Assembly (NCBI RefSeq): GCF_000003605.2 | Contig: NW_003125887.1 | Location: 339,263 to 356,115, forward strand | Length of the DNA: 16,853 bases | Origin: Saccoglossus kowalevskii | Taxonomy: Eukaryota > Hemichordata > Enteropneusta > Harrimaniidae | Reading direction: 5' to 3' | Shown here: positions 8,860 to 16,853 of the stretch, piece after piece | Position numbering within the stretch: position 1 is the stretch's first letter | Layout of the letters: every line of letters starts with the position of its first letter | The notes under the pieces: generated by a model | The model's database searches: none | Seen by the model: the letters and a program-made list of their open reading frames with translations, nothing else | What the model was told of the DNA's origin: nothing | Program-made: the position numbers and the translations under genes

Positions 8860-9768
8860 AAATTCTGGGCATACTATAATGTTTATGTAATATTGTTTTT
8901 ACATGAATTCATATAAAAATTCTTTCAATTCGATTTTCTCTAAAACCACGAGTTGTACTTAGTAAAACACTCTAAAGGCTATGGCATATATCCAAACGTA
9001 TAATTAAGTAGCACCTTTTAAACAAAATATTGTGTTAAAATTTCGCCCAATTTAATCGGTCAAAATACCCGTGAACGACTTAACAATCGGCTGTGGCAAT
9101 CAGGATAAGTAAACTTTTATTTTCTCTCCCTCTGGTAATCTGTTGGACAATAAAAAGATGTTGTATTTACAATTGTGATAAGATTAACGTGTCCCATCTA
9201 ATTTAAATTCTGAAGTTACCAATTACTCTAATTGCAAGAAAACAAAGGCATTTTTTTATTAAAGGTTAATGATACAAAGTCTGCAACTATGCATCTTTGG
9301 ATATACTTTCAGATGATTGGTAAAAAAAAAGATTTATTGTGAATGTATTGGATAACAAAAACATATATATGTAACATGTGCACAGTAAAATATCATATTG
9401 ATTTGAAATACTAATATGAGTTTAAACATATGTCACGGAAGTGCGGAAGAATTGCGATTTTCATACTTATAAATAAAATATAAATTATACTCACACGTCA
9501 ACACCATAAAACTGAAACAACTGGTGGTTGGTAAAAAAAGGGGTCATGACCCGACCTCCCCATCTAAATCTACATCCGGCGATGACTTGAGCATTCCCTT
9601 CGGACACCTGTGGCCCGTGGGTGAATTGCACATCAACAGCCAACCAACATTCTGTTGTGTGCTGCGAAAGAAAATGCCAAATAATATGGTAATTTTTAAT
9701 GACAGTTTCCGTTGAACTACTAATTCATACCAATACTTGGGAATGTACGATTGCATTGTGGGATACCA
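8860..9768. other. gene-free stretch
   Basis: AT-rich with A- and T-runs. Overlapping 63- and 70-codon open frames at 9524-9756 on opposite strands have no recognisable content. No RNA gene or repeat end was identified, apart from weak resemblance of 9376-9411 to part of family B. Confidence 0.5.
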
Positions 9769-10100
9769 TTGTCTACATTGTATATGCTGTTAATCTTATG
9801 TTTTCCATTGTAACCTATAACATTAAAAAATCCTTCATTGTTCTATTCATAAGGAACACTTTTTCGAAAAATTAAATGGGTTACAACCCAAAAATGATGA
9901 AATTTTGAATTTTGACAAATTGTGGATATTTTTGACTGATTACTGGAACTTTGTCACTTCAGATCAGAGATCTGCGACTTTTGCTACTACAAATAAGCCA
10001 GTACTTCATTCGCCAAGAATCAATTGTCAAAAAATGAAATCCCAAGGGTTAATTAATTGTCAGCTGTTGTCGTGTACGTACGCCTGTTACCCCGGACAAA

Positions 10101-10765
10101 ATATATCTGAATCGATCCCAATATAGAACACGTGTACATGCATAAATTCCAAAAATGAAATGTAAGCAATCCCATCGTCGTACTCGCTAGAAATTTATGC
10201 AATCTGAAAACATAGTATCACGTTTTCTTATAACCAGTGATTCTTTTCGAGATCTCGAAATTTGTGATTTCCTTACTCACAAAATAATGCACAGATTAGC
10301 GCAGTGTTTGCCTGAAGTGACGACTTAGCACATTTCACGCATAGTAAACAGTACATATCAATATTTCAAATACGTCGTTCAGATGAATTGATGATGAGAT
10401 ACCTCGGTTTATGGTTGCTAAAACACAGATCGATAGATAACGCAAACGACGCCAAAAAAGTTGAATATAAAATTTAAACTACATCGAGGTCAGTTTTAAT
10501 TTGATGTTTCGGTATTCAGGATTATTTTAGAAACAAAATATAGTAATATTAGCAACTAATTATCAATATTTCTAATTACAGATACCATTGATATACAACG
10601 CGTAGTTGAGTCTGTTATAATTTATCTCACGATTTAGAACGCCAATCTGCCCTCTACTTCCAAGTTTCTATATGCAAATACTCCCACGATAAATGTAATA
10701 TTGGCCATTGTTTTATGCGGGTAGTTAAAATATTAGATGAATAACACAAAAGTCATTTAAAATTC
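10101..10765 (-). mobile_element. repeat family B, copy B3, nested inside A1
   Basis: A2 runs straight from the gttaccccg block to the ttcgatatgactaaatg block (12810-12840), while A1 has about 665 bp between the same blocks. That extra DNA, read on the minus strand, is a B copy: ctacccgcataaaacaatgg, ggccaatattacattta, atatagaaacttgg, gtttctaaaataatc, catttcatttttgga and gaatttatgcatgtacac occur in order. A2 therefore serves as the empty site and dates the B insertion after A1 and A2 separated, or after A1 was founded. Exact ends and target duplication are blurred by AT-rich sequence. No coding frame is visible, so B moves, or moved, as a non-autonomous element. Confidence 0.75.
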
Positions 10766-11220
10766 TTATTCGATATGACTAAATGTAATGCGCAATGATT
10801 TATTCTGCATGTTGTTTCTATGTCACACAGGGAAATATTGTTATTATACCGAAATATTATAATATACAGTATAATACATATTATAATACCTCATTTATGG
10901 TACGTACCAGCAATTCAACGTATACGTACAATTCCATCATACAAATAATAATTTAGTGCGCGATGAAAATAATTTTTTTAGTTTTTAATAAATTGTAATC
11001 TTGTGTTAAAAACCTTCAATATATTTTTTGTTAACATATTTTAACTGGAACACACTTATCGTTCGTCTAACGTGCCAAAGGTCATGGATGCTCTGTCAAG
11101 TACTTTGACATGATCAAGAAAAACACCGGGTCATATAAATGGTGTTAATTTCGTAGATCGAAGCCAAATACGACAAAGAATGTAAAACAAAATTAACTCT
11201 TTGCAGAGTTTTGCGGGTTT

Positions 11221-11358
11221 TTTACATGCAAATTAATTATTAGGTACATAACTAGCTGGTACGGAAGTCCTGATTTAGAATCGTGTCATGACCTTGTAAC
11301 CCCGACCGAGTGTGTGTTCATCTACTTAATCACCGCATATCATATTTTCTATTTTGTG
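11221..11358 (+). repeat. 138-bp block identical in A1 and A2 (A1 side)
   Basis: From tttacatgcaaattaatt to attttctattttgtg this block is identical base for base to 13240-13377, while sequence on both sides differs every 6 to 10 bases. The divergent copy A3 covers the same block but differs at many positions, so the match is not explained by strict constraint across the family. Recent gene conversion between A1 and A2 is the simplest reading. Confidence 0.85.
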
Positions 11359-11476
11359 TTTCACTGTTATATTAACAACAATATATTTTATGTACGTTAG
11401 TTTATCTTTCTGTTATATTTAATTCGGTCAATGTGTGTTACTATAATCCATATGACATAATGGTCAACAGTTATTA

Positions 11477-12496
11477 CTAGATACACACATCTGTATTAAG
11501 GATCTAAATAAATTATTTCGTATATTTAATATGGATATTATGGTACACTTTAACTTAACCCAGGCTCTGTGAACGTCGTATTATTCACGATAACAGAGCT
11601 GTATTTTTCCTTTGAAAAACACATAAATAGGGTCGGAGTCAACTGAAAACTGGGTTAGCGCTCTCAAAAATACCACTTGGTGGCGCTAACACTATGAACA
11701 AGCTCGTGTGTGGGTAACTCCGTGTCCTCGGATTGTATCATGCTGCGTTTAAAACGGTCGGATTCATTTCAATGTACAATTTAATTGAAATTCGCTAATT
11801 CGAGTAGGTTCCACAGTTGTAACTATATCTTAACTTCCATGTTGAAATTGTTTTGTGCAATTCCAGGTGACACTCAGGCTTGCTGCTGCTCGAGTGAAAC
11901 AAATCTGTGTTTTTTTGACAAGTATTATATCAATAATTATATAAATACTGTTAAGTTGTAGTTTGATAGTAAACAATTTGAAGGCATGGCATGATTTCCC
12001 AATCGCTCGTCATACTTATTGCGTAATAAGATATATTTTTGACTTTCCCGTCAATGCCGAGTCATTTACATTACGGTGCATGCGACTAAGCCTTCAGAAC
12101 TGACGGATGTAATTAACAACTGTCGTAGCGACGCGTCTTGTGTTCTATGTGTGTCCCTGCAATCAACCAAGACGTGGCTGTGATTGACGTGTGACGTCAT
12201 CGGCCCAGTTTAGAAACCGAAATAAAGCAATGTATTTTATCAACTGAAATCAAAAACAATTTGTTGCCTCAGTTTTTTTTTTTTCAATAACAAACGACGA
12301 AAGTTTGATGATGAATGAGAAGCTAACATTCATTCCGGGTCGTTATTGTAGCAGCGCCATCTTACGTCAAATCATAGAGATCGTCAACGCGGAAAGAACC
12401 CTCGGAGATCATTTATAGACCATCTCGCATTATTGGTTAGTAAATCTATACTTGCGACCCCCCCCCCTCCCGGAGAGAGTCACGGTTCATAAATTA
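11477..12496. other. gene-free spacer between A1 and A2
   Basis: No exon was found. There is a hairpin gttagcgc/gcgctaac at 11654-11690 and a perfect CRE TGACGTCA at 12192-12199. A canonical AATAAA lies near 12222, with no gene upstream to use it. On the minus strand, aagatggcgctgc near 12347-12360 looks like an initiator context but stops after five codons. A C-run of 10 lies at 12458-12467, just before A2. Confidence 0.5.
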
Positions 12497-13480
12497 CTGT
12501 TTACATTGTATATGCTGTTAATCTTATGTTTCCCATTGTAACCTATAACTTTAAAAAATCCTTCATTGTTCTATTCACAACAAACACATTTTCAAAAAAT
12601 GAAATGGCTCACAATCCAATAATGATGAAATTTTGATTTTTTTCAGTTAGAAAGTTATTACTGGAACTTTGTCATTTCAGAGATCTGCGACTTTTGTTAC
12701 TACAAATAAGTCAGTACTTCGCCAATAATCAATTTTCAAAAAAAAACAAATCACAAGGGTTGAATGACTGTCAGCCTTCTAGCGCTGTTGTCGGGTACGT
12801 ACGCCAGTTACCCCGAACATTATATTCGATATGACTAAATGCAATGGGCTATGATTTATTGTGCATGTTGTTTCTACGTCACATACGGAAATACTATTAT
12901 AATGAAATTCACATATACCTTATTTAATGGTACGTACCAGCAATTCAACGTATACGTACATTTCCATCATACGAATAATAATTTAGTGCGATGAAAATAA
13001 CATTTTTAGTTTTTAATAAATTGTAATCTAGTGTTGAAAACTTTCAATATATTTGTGTTACTCAGGTATATTTTACAGGGACGCACTGTTATCGTTCGTC
13101 TATCTTGCTCTGTCAAGTACTTCGGCATGATCAAAAAAAGCACTGGGCATATAAATGGTGTTAATTTTGTATATCGAAGCCAAATACGACAACGAACGTA
13201 AAACAAAATTAACTCTTTGCAGAGTTTTACGTTTTTTTTTTTACATGCAAATTAATTATTAGGTACATAACTAGCTGGTACGGAAGTCCTGATTTAGAAT
13301 CGTGTCATGACCTTGTAACCCCGACCGAGTGTGTGTTCATCTACTTAATCACCGCATATCATATTTTCTATTTTGTGGTTCACTGTTATTAACAGTATGT
13401 TTGTTCGTTTTTTCTGTTATATTCGTTTCAGTCAATGTGTGTCACTATAATCCATGTGACATAGTGGCCAACAGTTATTA
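12497..13480 (+). repeat. repeat family A, copy A2 (uninterrupted)
   Basis: A2 is a direct copy of A1 about 1 kb downstream of it, lacking the B insertion. It retains the palindrome ggtacgtacc (12929-12938) and hairpin aactct/agagtt (13211-13226). A 66-codon minus-strand open frame (13006-13206) is not preserved in A1 and is not a gene. A2 starts right after a C-rich stretch (12458-12473). Confidence 0.8.
13240..13377 (+). repeat. 138-bp block identical in A1 and A2 (A2 side)
   Basis: Partner of 11221-11358; see that entry. The block contains acaaggtcatgaca on the minus strand, which resembles an extended nuclear-receptor half site, but nothing else supports a regulatory role. Confidence 0.85.
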
Positions 13481-15500
13481 ATCTGAGTTAATCCTGATAA
13501 GGACATTGTCAAGCTCATCTTTGATGTCGATGATAGTTTGCGATTGCCTACATAAGTAATCAGTTAGCGGAATAAGATATAACCTCGCCGATTTTTTAAC
13601 GTGACCATATAATCAGTGTTCTCCACAATTCAAAATAGTCCAATTAGCATAAATGTGCATATTAATTTGCATATGATTTACATACAACATTCTAGCATTT
13701 ACGTCATGAACTGCAATACACACCAAGTTATTTACTATTCCTTTTTTAATTTATATGAAATATGTTACAATCTTTTGAAATACAAACAGATTGATCAATA
13801 TCAATATTTAAGAAATGCAAAGTTTGAAATCGGTGATTTATACGTATTCTTCTGCGTTCATGAAATGCAATTCGAGTAACGAAAAGCAAATACAAAACAT
13901 AATTGAGTTATAATGTAGAAAATATACGAGGTAATTTGTCCCCGAAGACAAAACGGACGATTTGTCAAAATAAAAAACATATAAATTTTTTTATTTGTGG
14001 CATCAGTACTCACCCGTGCCGAAGGACGGTAAGATACATTTACGAATGTACGGTCACGACACGTTGCGTTTTCACACGTTGTTTTGGAATTCAAGAAAAA
14101 AAATGCTAGCAATCGGCAAAATAAAAGAATCTGCTATGTTCTCGAAAGATTCAACATAGAAAATCGATAAATTGAAAAAAAGTAAAATGTAACTTTAGTA
14201 ACTAAAATGTGTACATGTAATGTTTTGTATTCAATTACAAATACTCGCGGTAAACTAATCCGGCAGCCATGTTTGATATTTTTACCTCTTTCCAAATTTA
14301 GTACACGAACACCCAGAATGCGCTGTTCTCCTATGCAACTTAGATACCAAATCGTTATAGCGCCAATAGCGGTTGGTGGCCGACGGTCGCTGAATGGGGT
14401 AGGCCAAAAGGTCATCAGTTTGCCTTCTCCATGCTGTTTTCACGATGAAAATCGAGCGAACGTTGTAAATACGGCTAGAATTTGCAATCTGCGATTTCTA
14501 ATTGTTTATTTTCATTCTTTCGTGATCGGAATACGATTATTAAAAATACAGCTGTAAATTGAAACCACTGCAGTTGCGTATTGTGAGCAATAAGTGGCAA
14601 CAATGTCGGGCGACGATGAATTCAGTCGATTGACACATTGCCATGAATACACTTGTTAACTGCTTGCAGACTTCCAGTGGTCATTGTTTATGTCTGGACA
14701 CTTGAAACAATAGCAAAATAAAGGGTTGGGCAACTACTCTTTTGTTTAGGCTTGGAAAGAACAATGCAAGCTTTTTACAAATAATTTCAACTGGATGTAT
14801 GTTGGTGGGCGGGTGTTGAGTTACTAGGCGGCCATACAACTTGATGGGCGACCCACCTAAAACCCCTTGTGGTGAACACTGAATATATGTCTAGACACTT
14901 TCTCTGCAATCATATTTTTTATGAAATATATAATATATTTTATGTGAAATATATAAAAAATAAAGTAACAAGTTCGTCTGTCGAATTTCCGGTTGTGAAA
15001 TGCGTATTTCAACCCTTCACAACTAAACAAACCCGGTGCGCATGTGTGATGACCGTAGTTTTATAATGCGCATATATCTTATAGTCGCATTAAAACAAAT
15101 GGGACCAAGATTTTTCGGCAGTTTTTAAAGTTATTTAAAAAAAAAAATATTTTGGCGTAATTTTTCGGACATTTCAATCTTTCCTGACGCCTAAAATAGT
15201 CTATGTAAGTTTTTATTCAAGAGCGTGTTTATTGTGCCTAACGTGAACAGGTAAGCTTTGTTTGGACAAAGAGCTGCTATCACTGTAAACAATGTTAAAT
15301 TATTCTTCTAATGCTCAGTTCATCTTTTGAAAACAACTATTTTTTGATTTGAAAAAAAAATCATGCCATATTCCCATCAAAATCCAAGCCAAACGATCGT
15401 ACTACAACATCGGCAAATCTCTTCCGCGTTGCGCTTAGTAACATTAACATATTTACATCAGCTATGGTGATTTGAACGCGTTGGTATCATCCAGCATTTT
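13481..15500. other. gene-free stretch
   Basis: Open frames of 65 to 116 codons between 13616 and 15066 lie on both strands, overlap one another and have no recognisable motif. The 116-codon plus frame (14207-14557) and 93-codon minus frame (14134-14415) cover the same bases, so at most one could be real, and neither has convincing splice or start context. A local direct repeat, atgaaatatata / gtgaaatatata, lies at 14920-14955. Between 14803 and 14858 the pairs ggtggg and cccacc could close a long loop. I see no tRNA or other RNA gene. Confidence 0.45.
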
Positions 15501-15501
15501 G

Positions 15502-15506
15502 ATTGG
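15502..15506 (-). promoter_or_regulatory. CCAAT box (reverse orientation)
   Basis: ATTGG in the context tgattggtta is a standard inverted CCAAT box. It lies 46 bp before the ATGGCGGAT start at 15552, a spacing compatible with a proximal promoter element. On its own it is a weak signal. Confidence 0.3.
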
Positions 15507-15551
15507 TTATTTAGCGATTTGACCTATTAGCTCAACTCATGCAAGAGAAAC

Positions 15552-15632
15552 ATGGCGGATACCCTACCGCATCGAGCGTTTATATGCGAGCGGAATCATT
15601 TGCTTACGCACAGTCCCTCTATAGATGTCTAG
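15552..15632 (+). CDS. short ATGGCGGAT open frame, interrupted by a 32-bp hairpin insertion
   Basis: The ATG stands in good context (aaacATGGCGG) and opens 26 codons beginning MADTLPHRAFICERN, ending at TAG 15630-15632. The last seven codons and the stop come from a hairpin (15609-15640) that looks inserted, because a 7-bp direct repeat flanks it. Without the insertion the frame would read only a few codons further before another stop, so a first exon is not rescued in an obvious way. No GT donor is conspicuous. It could be a decayed first exon, an upstream reading frame in a leader, or chance. Confidence 0.2.
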   Translation: MADTLPHRAFICERNHLLTHSPSIDV

Positions 15633-15640
15633 GGACTGTG
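15609..15640. mobile_element. 32-bp hairpin flanked by 7-bp direct repeats
   Basis: Arms cacagtccct (15609-15618) and agggactgtg (15631-15640) are perfectly complementary around a 12-nt loop. The heptamer gcttacg lies immediately on both sides (15602-15608 and 15641-15647), just like a target-site duplication. The whole therefore looks like the insertion of a very small fold-back element, or what is left of a larger one. From memory, similar hairpins with a cagtccct / agggactg stem recur in some marine deuterostome genomes; I could not verify this. Confidence 0.65.
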
Positions 15641-15647
15641 GCTTACG

Positions 15648-16238
15648 ATGAAAATAAGTTGAATTTTATTTGAATTTCATAACAATTCAACGAATTTATT
15701 TTTCGTACGTTATTATAATCACTCCTGAGTAATATTCAACAATTGTGAAACGCAGCAGTTTTTATTTGAAACTTCGTTTAGAATATACTTTCGTTTCCCA
15801 ATAAAATGAAAAAACAAATGTATTTGAAAAATGACACTGGGTGACATTGTAATGAAATTTCAGGCGGTCTACCTTTCAATACAGCAAGAATTATTAATCA
15901 TTGTTAATTCTGCAATAATTTCTTTCGTCTTTCGTGGCCCAACTGACGGCGTTATTAGTCTGCGTATACTTTGATACTTCAATGAAAATGGAAGTCCCCC
16001 AAAAATATTTGATAATTATTTTTTAAAATTCTAAACCCCAAATAAGCGCCCACCAGGCGGATGGGCGAATTTACGGCAGAATATATAATAAAGAAAGTAT
16101 TATTATGTACATCATTTTGCCGATGTTTTATACTGTTTGCAGTTTGCATATAAAAGTGGTTGTTGATGCCAATCCTATTATTTGACATCGTGTTTTACGT
16201 CATTGACAATGCTATAACAATGCCACTCGCACTGTGCA
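15648..16238. other. gene-free stretch
   Basis: AT-rich, with no supported gene. A hairpin cgccca/tgggcg lies at 16047-16067. A 69-codon minus-strand open frame (15979-16188) shows no motif. Confidence 0.5.
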
Positions 16239-16284
16239 CATTTTAGCGCTAGATCTAGTGCCATTTTAGCACTAGATCTAGTAC
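16239..16284. repeat. two tandem 23-bp units, each with a palindrome
   Basis: Units 16239-16261 and 16262-16284 both read catttt-agc-(g/a)-ctagatctag-t-(g/a)-c and differ at two positions. Each centres on the palindrome ctagatctag, extended by nearly matching gc ends, so each unit can form a small hairpin. The pair sits directly upstream of element E2. It may be a binding-site duplication or part of a larger repeat. Confidence 0.7.
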
Positions 16285-16298
16285 TTTTTCGGATTAGT

Positions 16299-16344
16299 GC
16301 AATCTGATTAAAATAAGATCCTAGTTTGGGCTTTTATTTATTAT

Positions 16345-16412
<68 letters not shown>

Positions 16413-16568
16413 AATATAATATCATTCATATTTTTTCCATATATTTTACTATTTTTAAAAAAAAATTATTTGCTGGTATTTTTTTTTTAAGTTGTGGTAA
16501 TCGCGAAAGCCCACAGGGATCTGACCAACTACCTATACAAATCGCGTTCAAGTACCTCTCCGCTGACG
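16299..16568 (+). mobile_element. E2: MITE-like element with 8-bp target duplication, containing a TTG microsatellite
   Basis: It starts gcaatctgattaaaataaga, the same terminus as E1 read on the minus strand. It shares with E1 the internal block ggtaat(c/t)gcgaaagcc preceded by a T-run and aagtt. The octamer ggattagt flanks it at 16291-16298 and 16569-16576, consistent with an 8-bp target-site duplication, and its length (270 bp) matches E1 (279 bp). Unlike E1, the right end does not carry the attttaatcagatt inverted terminus, so the right boundary rests on the duplication alone. It has expanded a TTG tract internally. It ends 3 bp before a CCAAT box and under 100 bp before the first exon at 16665. 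Confidence 0.65.
16345..16412 (+). repeat. (TTG)n microsatellite, about 22 units
   Basis: An uninterrupted TTG tract of 68 bp lies inside E2. E1 has only a short caacaacc run at the corresponding place (6170-6180), which suggests that the tract grew from a short seed inside the element. Purity implies recent expansion and probable length polymorphism. Confidence 0.95.
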
Positions 16569-16576
16569 GGATTAGT

Positions 16577-16664
16577 CAACCAATCACAGAGCGCCTTACG
16601 AAAACATGGTGATGCACTTTGCGCGTGCGCATGAAGTGATCACAAAAAAAAAAATCACAAAAAA
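16577..16664 (+). promoter_or_regulatory. proximal promoter and 5' untranslated region of the right-edge gene
   Basis: A CCAAT box in the favourable context caaccaatcaca lies at 16580-16584, 80 bp before the ATG. A GC- and CpG-richer stretch (gcgccttacg, tttgcgcgtgcgc) follows, then a short palindrome gtgatcac (16637-16644) and two copies of atcacaaaaaaa just before the start codon. There is no TATA box. The arrangement fits a CCAAT-driven, CpG-type promoter with a very short leader. The start of transcription cannot be fixed from sequence. Confidence 0.45.
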
Positions 16665-16721
16665 ATGGCGGCGCTTACCGGCCAATCGAGCGAGAAACTC
16701 GAACAAATAATTGACCATGAG
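16665..16721 (+). CDS. first coding exon of an unidentified gene (continues past the window)
   Basis: The exon encodes MAALTGQSSEKLEQIIDHE, 19 complete codons, and ends at GAG followed by GTGAGT, a near-perfect splice donor, so the intron is phase 0. The start context aaaaaaATGGCGG has a purine at -3 and G at +4, and ATGGCGGCG is a common beginning of animal first exons. Reading through the donor meets a stop after four codons (GTG AGT ATT TGT TGA), which supports splicing. The peptide is hydrophilic with an amphipathic EKLEQII stretch and has no signal peptide, so a cytosolic or nuclear protein is likely. I cannot name the family from 19 residues. The remaining 132 bases of the window are intron. 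Confidence 0.65.
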
Positions 16722-16853
16722 GTGAGTATTTGTTGAATATGACATGTTTCCTATTATGATTGAACTATGTCAGGTATTGGTGGACGTTTAGTCAAGTAAC
16801 AATATTTATATACGCGAAAATGCGTACTCGTGTGGATATAAATGAAAACACCA

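Larger units (their letters stand above)
9769..11476 (+). repeat. repeat family A, copy A1 (interrupted by B3)
   Basis: A1 and A2 (12497-13480) match from the start, near tacattgtatatgctg, to the end, near caacagttatta. By eye identity is roughly 85-90% outside one perfectly identical block. Removing the B3 insertion (about 10101-10765) leaves roughly 1040 bp against 984 bp for A2. The flanks outside the two copies do not match, as expected for dispersed elements rather than a large duplication. Neither copy has terminal inverted repeats, a poly-A end or a coding frame that survives in both. Internal marks include the palindrome ggtacgtacc (10899-10908) and hairpin aactct/agagtt (11195-11210). 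I do not recognise the family. Confidence 0.8.

Noticed and set aside
12222-12228. AATAAA as a poly(A) signal
   Set aside because: AATAAA is expected often in AT-rich DNA, and no coding exon lies upstream on that strand.
12347-12360. ATGGCGCTGC start on the minus strand as another first exon
   Set aside because: The frame stops after five codons and no donor site intervenes.
9769-13480. A1/A2 as a simple tandem segmental duplication
   Set aside because: The roughly 1 kb spacer and the outer flanks are unrelated, and a third diverged copy (A3) lies 8 kb away in reverse, which fits a dispersed family better.
14134-14557. Overlapping 93- and 116-codon open frames on opposite strands
   Set aside because: They share the same bases, show no recognisable domain and lack convincing initiator or splice context.
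14803-14858. ggtggg/cccacc pairing as a structured RNA
   Set aside because: Only six base pairs close a loop of more than 40 nt; this is expected by chance.
1-16853. CRISPR arrays, bacterial operons, tRNA and rRNA genes
   Set aside because: No regularly spaced short repeats, ribosome-binding-site-led gene clusters, T-loop-like ggttcgantcc motifs with matching arms, or rRNA-like sequence were seen on either strand. A tRNA or snRNA scan would be the decisive test.

Overview
The window looks like a mostly non-coding, repeat-rich stretch of an animal nuclear genome. I base this on its AT-rich composition, the very low coding density, the lack of any long open reading frame with recognisable protein content, nested and dispersed repeats, a TTG microsatellite, and a textbook initiator exon (Kozak-like ATGGCGGCG followed by a GTGAGT splice donor) at the right edge. 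The repeat types suggest a marine invertebrate, possibly a deuterostome such as a hemichordate. That is an impression from memory, not something the sequence proves. There is no sign of bacterial gene organisation.

Layout. Positions 1-34 may be the edge of an exon on the minus strand (weak). Positions 35-2324 are gene-free and hold a GC-rich block (690-905), a cluster of interleaved inverted repeats (985-1185) and a divergent reverse copy of repeat family A (A3, about 1325-1595). Positions 2325-3515 hold a broken copy of repeat family B with a polypurine tract. Positions 3813-5139 hold two diverged direct copies of repeat C and a 15-bp imperfect hairpin between them (4611-4659). A small MITE-like element (E1, 5930-6208) has an 8-bp candidate target duplication. 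It is followed by a second B copy (6640-7125). A CpG-rich, promoter-like patch lies at 8590-8700.

Positions 9769-13480 are the best-structured part. Two colinear copies of repeat A (A1 and A2) lie about 1 kb apart. A1 is split by a reverse-oriented B copy (B3) that A2 lacks. A 138-bp block is identical between A1 and A2, although the rest of the copies has diverged.

The right end carries a short ATGGCGGAT reading frame interrupted by a 32-bp hairpin with 7-bp flanking direct repeats (15552-15647), a 23-bp tandem palindromic repeat, and a second E element (E2, 16299-16568, containing the TTG microsatellite). E2 ends next to a CCAAT box, followed by the first coding exon of an unidentified gene (16665-16721).

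The only protein-coding element I trust is that first exon. No pathway or multi-gene system can be inferred. The interest lies in the mobile-element structure: nested insertion, probable gene conversion, miniature elements and an insertion beside a promoter.
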